Source of the DNA: Anaerolineae bacterium
GTDB taxonomy: Bacteria > Chloroflexota > Anaerolineae > JAADDB01
Assembly: GCA_015486895.1 (NCBI GenBank)
Contig: WFQT01000469.1
Location: 1-8,948 of the forward strand
Direction of reading: 5' to 3'
Length of the DNA: 8,948 nt
The position numbers and the translations under genes were made by a program. Of this stretch, positions 1 through 6,161 are shown piece by piece (within the stretch, counting starts at the first letter, position 1; each line of letters starts with the position of its first letter). The notes under the pieces are model-generated. The model ran no database searches and had not been told where the DNA came from. It was given only the letters and a program-made list of their open reading frames with translations.

Positions 1-484
1 GTTTACATTGGTAACGGCGTTTCTCATCGGCCTTGGCAAGCTGGAATGGGCGGGGCTGCTGCTTCTCGCGACTTCCTGGTTAGATGCTGTAGACGGGACT
101 TTAGCCCGTATGAGCAACCAAGTGAGCAGCTTTGGCGCTTTTCTGGATGCCACACTAGATCGCTTTGCTGAAAGTGTTATTTATCTCGCGGTACTCTGGT
201 ACTATTTGCAGGCAGGTAATCAGACAATGGTTCTGCTCACCTACCTGACGATTACCGGTTCGTTGATCATTTCTTATGCTCGCGCTAAAGCTGAGAGCGT
301 AGGTGTCTCTTGCAAGGGAGGGTTATTGACCAGATTTGAGCGCATGGGCATTTTAACAGTGGCACTCATTTTCCTCCGCTTAGAGTGGGCGCTCTGGCTG
401 ATGGCACCGTTGACGATCTTCACTGCTCTTCAGCGCGTCTATCTGGTCTGGCAGGGGACTTACCGGCACCAGATCAGCAGCTAG
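1..484 (+). CDS. CDP-alcohol phosphatidyltransferase, C-terminal part (5' end outside window)
   Basis: Membrane enzyme that transfers a phosphatidyl group from a CDP-activated lipid to an alcohol acceptor in phospholipid synthesis. The frame is open to the left edge (from base 2), so the N-terminus is missing. A TTG at base 8 is only an internal codon. The family signature D-x2-D-G-x2-A-R-x8-G-x3-D-x3-D is complete, running from LDAVDGTLAR to FGAFLDATLD, so the metal and CDP sites are intact. Several hydrophobic helices follow. The segment SYARAKAESVG, then GGLLTRFER, resembles the phosphatidylinositol-phosphate / archaetidylinositol-phosphate synthase branch, which would suggest a sugar-phosphate acceptor; that subclass call is by eye and tentative. 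The TAG stop overlaps the stop of the convergent NuoN-like gene. Family assignment is firm; substrate is not. Confidence 0.9.
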   Translation, partial: FTLVTAFLIGLGKLEWAGLLLLATSWLDAVDGTLARMSNQVSSFGAFLDATLDRFAESVIYLAVLWYYLQAGNQTMVLLTYLTITGSLIISYARAKAESVGVSCKGGLLTRFERMGILTVALIFLRLEWALWLMAPLTIFTALQRVYLVWQGTYRHQISS

Positions 485-1875
485 GTTGATAGCAGCGCGG
501 CTAACGCCCAGCGCAAAAGGGGGGCGAAGGCGCTAGTGTAGACAAACCCGGCCAGAATTCCGCCCATGACCAGCAAAGCAAGCACCTTTTCGGAGCGGCT
601 TTCGGGAAGCAGGCTTTTAGCTTCGAGAGGTAGCGGCTCGACGCTTTGTGCTGTGGCGCGTAGCACGCTGATGGAGAGTCCAAAGGTTGTCACGAGGAAA
701 AGCATGCCCCAGGCTAATTGTTGTTGTTGCAATGTCTGGTAGACCATCCAATGGGGGCCGAAGCCTAAAGTGAGTGGTGCGCCTAAAAGGCTTAGGAGTG
801 CAATGAAGAGTGCTGCCAGGGTCAAAGGTAGGTGCCTGGTTAGGCCCCTTATTGCCATCATGGAAAGATCGCGTTTTCGTCGAGCTACAACAGCGAGCAG
901 GCTGCTGCTGCCGACCAGTGCTAGCGCCCGACTCAAGAAGAGCCAGAGCAATCCCATCGTCAACGAGCCTTCCCGGCTAACCAGCACGAGGATGGCGCCC
1001 CATTCCGCCAAGGCGGCGTAACTCCACAGCAAGCCTAAATGATTGTTAAAGAATCCAGCAAAACCTGCCCAGCCAATGCTCAATAGTCCCACCCATAGCA
1101 AAATGGTGCTCATGTGCGTGGCTTGCCACCAGCCTGGCCATAGGTTCGTCGTTTGTTGGAACAGATAGAGCCAGGCAGCTTCGCTGGCAATCCACCAGAA
1201 AGCTACCCCCGGCGGGTATCCTTCTTTACCCTGTGCCGGTCGTGCTCCGTGGAGGGGAAAAGCGTTGCTTAAAAGCAACAGTGTTGCTGCCATGAGAAAG
1301 TAAGCCGTTTGCAGAAAGTGGTGGTGCACCGGGTCCAGTGCTGCTTGGCCCAGGAAATGAGGCAGTGCCAAGAAAAGAGGTACTGCTAATACGGGGAAGA
1401 GCAGTGTGCGTTGGCCGGCGATACTGTTTCCCGGCTGACCTCCTTGAATCATCACGGCGGCTATGACCGCCGTGATTGCTAACCACCAGGGCGCATTAGC
1501 GATGTCGCGTACGGTGGCGAATCCCACCAGGGCCGCTAAGGCGAGGGCAGTTAGCGCTGGCCAGGCGCTCCTTTTGCCTAAGAAGATCCAAGAGAGACCG
1601 AAAAGTGACGTAATTATTAGCAAGAAGGCGAGGAACGGTTGTGTTGGAGGTGCCAGCCGGTAATGAGTGTACAGGAACTGCTGCGCCCCGGCTAATTTTA
1701 CCGTCAGTTGTCCCACCACCAGCCGTTGGTTATCGACGAAACTGCCGACCAGCCAGAGGAGGGGCACCAAAAGCAGCACAGCAAGGATGCCGCTTATCCG
1801 CTCGTTGCGGTGTAGTAGGTAGAGCAATATTGCAGTCGCCAGCAGCCAAAGCCAGATCAGTGCTACGCCGCTCAT
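481..1875 (-). CDS. NuoN-like membrane protein (divergent proton-translocating subunit family)
   Basis: A 464-aa protein with about 12-13 hydrophobic segments and no signal peptide. Its C-terminal half follows the NuoN pattern: N-N-H-L-G-L-L-W-S-Y-A-A-L-A-E at 277-291 sits where NuoN has Q-x-N-x-K-R-x-x-A-Y-S-S-x-A-H, and SLLGAPLTLGFGPHW at 362-376 matches the NuoN SLAGIPxTxGFxGKF helix. FPLH at 206-209 matches the TM7 PFH motif. By eye the functional residues are mostly lost: TM5 Glu near Ala133, TM7 Lys at Leu202, TM8 Lys at Ala233 (with Glu232 beside it), and TM12 Lys at His375. The ATG lies inside an ATGA overlap with the preceding gene and has a GGAGG (1883-1887) seven bases upstream. 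It is the last gene of a three-gene operon. It could be a divergent complex I/Mrp-type subunit or a non-pumping structural relative; the reaction is unknown. Confidence 0.75.
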   Translation of the reverse strand: MSGVALIWLWLLATAILLYLLHRNERISGILAVLLLVPLLWLVGSFVDNQRLVVGQLTVKLAGAQQFLYTHYRLAPPTQPFLAFLLIITSLFGLSWIFLGKRSAWPALTALALAALVGFATVRDIANAPWWLAITAVIAAVMIQGGQPGNSIAGQRTLLFPVLAVPLFLALPHFLGQAALDPVHHHFLQTAYFLMAATLLLLSNAFPLHGARPAQGKEGYPPGVAFWWIASEAAWLYLFQQTTNLWPGWWQATHMSTILLWVGLLSIGWAGFAGFFNNHLGLLWSYAALAEWGAILVLVSREGSLTMGLLWLFLSRALALVGSSSLLAVVARRKRDLSMMAIRGLTRHLPLTLAALFIALLSLLGAPLTLGFGPHWMVYQTLQQQQLAWGMLFLVTTFGLSISVLRATAQSVEPLPLEAKSLLPESRSEKVLALLVMGGILAGFVYTSAFAPLLRWALAALLST

Positions 1876-2513
1876 GGGTATTCCTCCGGCTCCGATTCTG
1901 TATGCCAGGCCATGAGGATGCTGCTGGCCCAGGCAATTCCAAGTTGCAACAGTGTTAGCGCCAACACCCAGAAGTCACTCAGCAAGTGCAAAGTCAACAG
2001 GGGGAAAAAAGCTGCCCAAAGGTAAACGAGCAGTGCCATGCCTACTTTCAGGGGGCGACTTTCTGTGCTTAGTATGAATAACCCAGCTTCAATTTCCAGG
2101 ATGAATGTGAGCGCTTGCCAGTGGCTGAGCCCTGGAAGATATTGTCGCACTGGTAAGATGCTTATGAAGAATAGCAGTAACAGTGGCGCTACCAGCACGC
2201 GGAATGTCAATCCCACATCCCAGTGGAAGCGCTCTGCTAGGGGGACGGTGTGCATTTTGCCTCCGACAGCAAAGATCAGGGCGACAAGGGTGCCGGCTAT
2301 AAACTGCCCTAAAGCCCAGCGTAAAGGCATGAGCGGAAAGAAAAGGGTCGTTTGAGCAAATGATAGGGCAACCCAGGTGATAACAAGCCCTCGCCATTCG
2401 ACCCAGAACCAGAGGACGAAAAGCGCCCCGGCGATGAGTAAAAATGCCGGAAATTGCCATTGCCATCCTCGTGTCAACCAGGCGTCTGCCCACTTTTGTA
2501 GCCATGCGATCAT
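1872..2513 (-). CDS. Multi-spanning membrane protein of unknown function, middle gene of NuoL/NuoN-like operon
   Basis: A 213-aa protein with about seven hydrophobic segments (roughly 22-40, 42-60, 66-85, 104-120, 132-150, 156-178, 180-203) and an acidic C-terminal tail (ESEPEEYP). I do not recognise the family from motifs. Its size and its place between a NuoL/M-like and a NuoN-like gene recall HyfE/NuoK-type subunits of hydrogenase-4 and Mrp-like complexes, and Glu140/Glu142 fall in a hydrophobic helix as buried acids do in NuoK. That is context inference, not homology. The frame is open 16 codons further upstream, but the ATG at 2513 overlaps the stop of the preceding gene as ATGA. A purine-rich AAGGGAG (2526-2532) lies 12 bases upstream, so I choose that start. 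The stop also overlaps the next gene by four bases, indicating tight coupling. Confidence 0.7.
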   Translation of the reverse strand: MIAWLQKWADAWLTRGWQWQFPAFLLIAGALFVLWFWVEWRGLVITWVALSFAQTTLFFPLMPLRWALGQFIAGTLVALIFAVGGKMHTVPLAERFHWDVGLTFRVLVAPLLLLFFISILPVRQYLPGLSHWQALTFILEIEAGLFILSTESRPLKVGMALLVYLWAAFFPLLTLHLLSDFWVLALTLLQLGIAWASSILMAWHTESEPEEYP

Positions 2514-4111
2514 GGTGTGAAAATTCTCCCTTGCTGCCAGAGGATGAGGCCCAGGAAGCACAATAAGAGTACCCAGCCGAAGTAGCTGTCCCCTTCTACC
2601 AGCAATGTGAGTTCCTCACACCAGCGCGCTATTGGCTTCCCGGCTTGCCAAAGTAATTCCCTCAGCGGCGTCAAGAAAGTAATACGGGTGATTCCCCAAC
2701 GCCATCCTTCCGTGTCGTGCAGCATCCGGTGTTCCTGACTGGCCAAGAGAACTGCAACCAAGATGAGGAGGCTGTCCGTGAGTATCAGAGTCGGGGCGTG
2801 GGGGCGGATGAACCAGAAGAGACGGCTGCCCACCAAGCTTGGTATCCAGAAGAGAGTAACAAGTAAAAGTAATGTGCCGGCCAGCGCAGGCCAACCGAAT
2901 TTCCTTTTCTCCCGCTTGGCTGTCTCTTTTGGCCAGACATACCGGGATAGTAGCGCTCCGGCTAATACCTGGCTGATGAGGATAATGACCCACGCTAATA
3001 ATGGTGGTTGCAGCGCTGTTAAAGTGCGAATGTTGTTCAAACTGAAGAAGAAATGGAAGCCGGGTAGCAAAAAAAGCAATAAAGCTGCTAACCACGTTGA
3101 TATTTCGACTCCCAGCGGCTGGTGCCGTGTCGGCAGCGTTAAGAGCATTGCCGAGGCGAGGACAAAGATGGTGAGTGTCGCTAACCAAAGAGTGGCTTGT
3201 TGCGGTGCTAAGATGATTACCATGAATAGGAAAGCCAACCGGTTGGTAAGGAGTAAGTCAAAACGGGCGTTAGCCTGCCGGGAGACCCAGCCGGCTAAGC
3301 CGGTACCCAGCAGGAGCGTGAGCAAGCTCCAGGCCACCAACGAGCTCACATGCCAAACCCCGGCCATGGTGACGATGCGTAGCAAAAGGATAAGTCCTGC
3401 CAAGTTTTGGGAAAAACGCCACGGCGCTGGTAGTCCTCCTCCCCGCTCTAAAACGCCGGCATGGGCTGGATAGCCACCGCTCTCCAGCCAGGCTAAGATG
3501 ACAAAGAGCGGGAAGAGAGAATTGGAAAGGGGGGCAAGGCGCCATGGCAGCACAGAACCGGCCATGCCGCCGATGAAGATGCTGCCCCAAAGAAAAAGTG
3601 CTCCGACCACTTGAAGCGTCACTGCCGAGGAACGATGGTGATAGCCGCTGCCCAAGGCAACGAAGTACCAGGTGCCATCTAATAGAATCCAGGCGACAGA
3701 CAGAGTCAGTAAATTATCGGCGGTGGCGAAAAAGGCAACCGTTGCTAACATAGCCAGGCCAGTGGCGGCGCTGAATCTCTGGCTATGGCGGGGCTTTTCT
3801 GGCAAGATAAGAGCTCCAGCCAGTGCCAACCAACCAATTAAGATGAGCCCCCAGCTCGCAGTAGTGTCGGCAGTCCATAGGAAGAGTCCTCTTTCTGCTA
3901 ACGGTGTTACCCATTGCCAACTGGCGGCAATGGGCAGGGGCGATTGGCTCATCACCCAGGCCGTGAAGAGAGCAAAGAAGGCTGCTATCACGGCAAGCGA
4001 TTTTACGACGCGTGGGTAACGTTGCTGGCCAATAAGCAAAGCCAGGAATGCTGCTGTTGCTAAGATCAAGGCCGGGAGCCATGGTTTCAGCAGCCACTGT
4101 AAGGTTCCCAT
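2510..4111 (-). CDS. NuoL/NuoM-like membrane protein with altered ion-pathway residues
   Basis: A 533-aa protein with about 15 hydrophobic segments, first gene of the operon. Residues 113-160 align well with the NuoL/M TM4-TM5 region: DNLLTLSVAW followed by ILLDGTWYF matches the family DNLLxLFVGWELxGLxSYxL. Residues 207-245 match TM7-TM8: AWLESGGYPAHAGVL corresponds to KSAQxPxHxWLP, ending in LLLRI. The TM5 Glu is Ile142, the TM7 Lys is Glu210 (charge reversal) and the TM8 Lys is Leu237. A C-terminal VEGDSYFGWVLLL (505-517) recalls the last NuoL-type helix. The frame is open 65 codons upstream, but ATG 4111 is chosen: it begins the hydrophobic protein, lies about 30 bases from a strong promoter, and has AGGAGG at 4126-4131 (14-base spacing, rather long). 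The upstream extension would cross the promoter. Family membership is likely; pumping activity is doubtful. Confidence 0.78.
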   Translation of the reverse strand: MGTLQWLLKPWLPALILATAAFLALLIGQQRYPRVVKSLAVIAAFFALFTAWVMSQSPLPIAASWQWVTPLAERGLFLWTADTTASWGLILIGWLALAGALILPEKPRHSQRFSAATGLAMLATVAFFATADNLLTLSVAWILLDGTWYFVALGSGYHHRSSAVTLQVVGALFLWGSIFIGGMAGSVLPWRLAPLSNSLFPLFVILAWLESGGYPAHAGVLERGGGLPAPWRFSQNLAGLILLLRIVTMAGVWHVSSLVAWSLLTLLLGTGLAGWVSRQANARFDLLLTNRLAFLFMVIILAPQQATLWLATLTIFVLASAMLLTLPTRHQPLGVEISTWLAALLLFLLPGFHFFFSLNNIRTLTALQPPLLAWVIILISQVLAGALLSRYVWPKETAKREKRKFGWPALAGTLLLLVTLFWIPSLVGSRLFWFIRPHAPTLILTDSLLILVAVLLASQEHRMLHDTEGWRWGITRITFLTPLRELLWQAGKPIARWCEELTLLVEGDSYFGWVLLLCFLGLILWQQGRIFTP

Positions 4112-4148
4112 ATGCGGATGTCTGTCCTCCTCTCTTGACTGTGGCGAC

Positions 4149-4177
4149 ATTCTAATGGGGTGGGGGGGTGCTGTCAA
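4149..4177 (-). promoter_or_regulatory. Sigma70-type promoter for the three-gene membrane operon
   Basis: On the minus strand TTGACA (4177-4172) is followed by a 17-base spacer and TAGAAT (4154-4149), an exact -35 and a 5/6 -10. The predicted start is near 4142, giving a leader of about 30 bases that contains the AGGAGG at 4131-4126. The spacer includes seven consecutive C (minus strand) at 4162-4168. Confidence 0.75.
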
Positions 4178-4188
4178 GCTGTTGACAG
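4171..4188. repeat. Inverted repeat joining two divergent -35 boxes (possible operator)
   Basis: CTGTCAA-GCTG-TTGACAG: perfect 7-bp arms around a 4-base centre. Each arm contains the TTGACA of one divergent promoter, so a dimeric regulator binding here would affect both. The symmetry may also simply result from two -35 boxes placed back to back; no regulator gene is visible in the window. Confidence 0.6.
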
Positions 4189-4210
4189 TCCCAATGGCCG
4201 GTGTTACAAT
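4182..4210 (+). promoter_or_regulatory. Sigma70-type promoter directed toward ftcD
   Basis: TTGACA (4182-4187), 17-base spacer, TACAAT (4205-4210). The predicted start is near 4217, which would give ftcD a leader of about 280 nt. The -35 box is only four bases from the -35 box of the opposing operon promoter. Confidence 0.7.
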
Positions 4211-4216
4211 GTTGTT

Positions 4217-4496
4217 CATCTGTAGCCCAGGATCGTAGTGTTTTCTCAGTATCTTGGGTGAAATCATAGTAGGTGCGGCCACGTAGGGCTCGCCCAAGGT
4301 AGGCACGGCCCACTACGTTATCGCTGTTGGGTGCTACGCCGAGGCCTTTCCCTACGTATGGAGAAGATACGATGAACGCAGGAAAAACAACAAGGTCAGT
4401 TTGTATCCTTGTTAATCTGTGTCTTATGATGTTCCACAAAGTTTATCGTTGAGACGTTAAGGCAATTGCCTGCAGAAAAGGAGGGGTTTGGCGACA
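4217..4496 (+). other. Long untranslated leader of ftcD with inverted repeats
   Basis: This stretch holds no recognisable gene. CCCAGGAT (4226-4233) can pair with ATCTTGGG (4251-4258) with one G-U pair. ACGTAGGG (4281-4288) can pair perfectly with CCCTACGT (4350-4357), enclosing about 60 bases that include further short complementary segments such as AAGG (4296-4299) and CCTT (4345-4348). GTAGGTGCGGCC (4269-4280) recurs as GTAGGCACGGCC (4299-4310), 10 of 12 bases, exactly 30 bases downstream. It may be a structured regulatory leader or a degenerate intergenic repeat. I do not recognise a known riboswitch. A second, weaker promoter and a 26-codon ORF also lie in it. Confidence 0.4.
4401..4430 (+). 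promoter_or_regulatory. Possible second, proximal promoter for ftcD
   Basis: TTGTAT (4401-4406), 18-base spacer, TATGAT (4425-4430): a 5/6 -10 with a weak 3/6 -35. It would give a leader of about 60 bases. It is much weaker in sequence than the promoter at 4182-4210 and could be chance in an AT-richer stretch. Confidence 0.3.
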
Positions 4497-5399
4497 ATGG
4501 GAAAGCAAATTGTTGAGTGTGTTCCCAATTTTAGTGAAGCGCGGCGGCCAGAAGTGGTTTCTCAAATCGTCGATGCCATTCGCAGCGTCGCGGGTGTGCG
4601 GGTTTTGGACGTGGAGTCCGACGATGATCATAACCGCTCGGTGTTGACATTTGTCGGGGAGCCGCAAGCGGTCAGCCAGGCGGCGTATCAGGGCATTGCC
4701 ACGGCCGCAAAGTTAATTGACATGGATCAACATCAAGGTGCCCACCCCCGGATAGGTGCTACAGATGTGGTGCCGTTTGTGCCAATTCACGGTATCACTA
4801 TGCAGGAAACGGTAGCGTTAGCCCGGTCATTGGGGCAGAAGGTGGCGGATAAGTTGCATATCCCCGTTTATCTCTATGAGGAGGCCGCTACACGGCCGGA
4901 GCGACGGAATCTGGAGAATATTCGTCGGGGCGAGTACGAGGGGTTGAAAGAGAGCATTGCCACTGATCCTAAGCGAGAGCCAGATTTTGGCCCCCGATCG
5001 CTGGGCAAGGCAGGGGCTACCGTTATTGGTGCCCGGTCGCCGCTTATCGCCTTTAATGTCTACTTGAACACGGATAACGTTAGCATCGCTAAGCGTATTG
5101 CCCGGGCTGTGCGTCATTCCAGCGGCGGCTTTCGTTTTGTGAAGGCGATGGGTGTGCTGGTGGAAGGGCAAGCCCAAGTGTCCATGAACCTGACTAATTT
5201 CCGTAAAACGCCTGTGTACCGGGTGGTGGAGACTATTCGTCGCGAGGCAGCTCGCTACGGTGTGACGATTGCCCACTCGGAGCTGGTAGGGTTAATTCCA
5301 CAAGACGCCATCCTGGCTGCGGCGAAGTGGTACATGCAGGTCGATAATTTGACATCAGAGCTGGTGCTGGAAAATCAGCTTTACGTTGAGGAGGAATGA
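4497..5399 (+). CDS. ftcD: Glutamate formimidoyltransferase (formiminotransferase)
   Basis: A soluble 300-aa enzyme that moves the formimino group between formiminoglutamate and tetrahydrofolate, normally the last step of histidine breakdown feeding the one-carbon folate pool. The N-terminus MGKQIVECVPNFSEARRPEV is the family signature. GAHPRIGATDVVPFVP (81-96) holds the catalytic His (His83, equivalent to His82 of the mammalian enzyme) and the folate-site loop. The length matches the transferase domain alone; the cyclodeaminase domain found in bifunctional FTCD is absent. ATG 4497 is chosen over an in-frame TTG at 4488 because AAGGAGGGG (4478-4486) is too close to the TTG. A YacP-type gene follows after 52 bp in the same direction, probably co-transcribed. 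No other hut gene is visible, so a folate-salvage role is equally possible. Confidence 0.95.
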   Translation: MGKQIVECVPNFSEARRPEVVSQIVDAIRSVAGVRVLDVESDDDHNRSVLTFVGEPQAVSQAAYQGIATAAKLIDMDQHQGAHPRIGATDVVPFVPIHGITMQETVALARSLGQKVADKLHIPVYLYEEAATRPERRNLENIRRGEYEGLKESIATDPKREPDFGPRSLGKAGATVIGARSPLIAFNVYLNTDNVSIAKRIARAVRHSSGGFRFVKAMGVLVEGQAQVSMNLTNFRKTPVYRVVETIRREAARYGVTIAHSELVGLIPQDAILAAAKWYMQVDNLTSELVLENQLYVEEE

Positions 5400-5451
5400 A
5401 TAGCGGTTGCTGTTGGCAGATTACGGATGATGCCTTGATAGGGAATGGCGC

Positions 5452-5928
5452 ATGGCTTTGTTGATAGATGGGCATAACGTTATCGGCACTGGGCTGATTG
5501 TCGGGGTCTCTTTGGCCGACCAGGGCGATGAAATCGCTTTGGTGCGCCTTTTGCGCCGGTACCGGGGCCGATTGCACGAGAATATCACCGTCGTCTTCGA
5601 TAGCGGCATGCCGGCAGGGTATTCTCGGGAACTTTCCGGTGGTGGCGTAGAGGTGCTCTTTAGCCGCGGCCGAGGTGAAGAGGCAGATGATATTATCATC
5701 CGACGCATCCGCCGGGCTGCCCACCCAGCAACCTTGAAAATCGTTTCCTCGGATGGGCGTATTGTGCAAGCGGCTGAGGCGCGAGGGTGCCAGGTAATGC
5801 GGTCGGAAGCTTTTGCGGCGTCCTTACAGCAACCACTTCCGGCTTTAGGCCCAACGGCGCGGAGGGAGAAGCCATTGCCTAATGAGAAGGATGTGGAGGA
5901 GTGGCTGCTGCTTTTCAGTGAGGAGTAA
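5452..5928 (+). CDS. YacP-like NYN-domain ribonuclease
   Basis: A small (158-aa) PIN-like NYN-domain protein of the YacP family; B. subtilis YacP (Rae1) is a ribosome-associated mRNA endonuclease. The acidic metal-site pattern is complete: LLIDGHNVIG with Asp6, VVFDSG with Asp50, EEADDIII with Asp79/Asp80 and VSSDGRI with Asp101. This predicts an active Mg-dependent nuclease. An Arg-rich stretch (32-40) may contact RNA, and the C-terminal tail is acidic and probably flexible. No signal or membrane segment, so it is cytoplasmic. ATG 5452 has AGGGAA at 5440-5445, six bases upstream. It lies 52 bp after ftcD and is followed by a strong terminator, so it is the end of that transcription unit. The link with ftcD has no obvious functional logic. 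Confidence 0.88.
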   Translation: MALLIDGHNVIGTGLIVGVSLADQGDEIALVRLLRRYRGRLHENITVVFDSGMPAGYSRELSGGGVEVLFSRGRGEEADDIIIRRIRRAAHPATLKIVSSDGRIVQAAEARGCQVMRSEAFAASLQQPLPALGPTARREKPLPNEKDVEEWLLLFSEE

Positions 5929-5960
5929 AGGCAGTGAGCGGACTGGCGTGGTGAAAGTTG

Positions 5961-5992
5961 AGCGGGAGGCAAATTACTTGCCTCCCGCTTTT
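5961..5992 (+). terminator. Rho-independent terminator after ftcD-yacP-like unit, possibly bidirectional
   Basis: A perfect 12-bp stem, AGCGGGAGGCAA (5961-5972) with TTGCCTCCCGCT (5978-5989), 5-base loop ATTAC, followed by a short T run ending at 5992. It lies 33 bases after the stop of the NYN gene. The convergent tRNA ends at 5996, so minus-strand transcripts also meet this hairpin, though with only a weak T run (CAACTTT) beyond it. Confidence 0.88.
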
Positions 5993-5995
5993 CAG

Positions 5996-6069
<74 letters not shown>

Positions 6070-6080
6070 AAGACGTTGTT

Positions 6081-6109
6081 ATTATAAGTGAATGTCGCTA
6101 TGCAAGCAA
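6081..6109 (-). promoter_or_regulatory. Promoter of tRNA-Val
   Basis: On the minus strand TTGCTT (6109-6104), 17-base spacer, perfect TATAAT (6086-6081), 11 bases before the mature 5' end of the tRNA. Confidence 0.75.
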
Positions 6110-6161
6110 GTTTTTTGAGGGTGGGTTTACTAAGGTAAAAGGGAATCTATTGCCCCGGGAG

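Noticed and set aside
2763..3473. 236-codon open frame on the plus strand
   Set aside because: It lies fully antisense to the NuoL/M-like gene, is rich in Lys/Arg/Ser without any motif, and has no ribosome site or promoter; a shadow of the real frame.
481..4111. DabA/DabB-type inorganic carbon transporter
   Set aside because: DabB is NuoL-like, but no DabA-type partner (large Zn-binding protein) is present and the operon has two further membrane genes.
4112..4306. 65-codon N-terminal extension of the NuoL/M-like protein
   Set aside because: It would include both promoter elements and is not hydrophobic or family-like; ATG 4111 with AGGAGG fits better.
4411..4423. GTTAATCTGTG in the ftcD leader as a second copy of the 7455-7550 repeat
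   Set aside because: The match is too short and lacks the tandem or inverted arms; likely chance.
4152..4439. 95-codon open frame on the minus strand in the ftcD leader
   Set aside because: It crosses both divergent promoters and has no domain or ribosome site; composition unlike a protein.
4497..5399. Bifunctional formiminotransferase-cyclodeaminase
   Set aside because: The protein stops at 300 residues and the next gene is an NYN nuclease, so the cyclodeaminase domain is absent.
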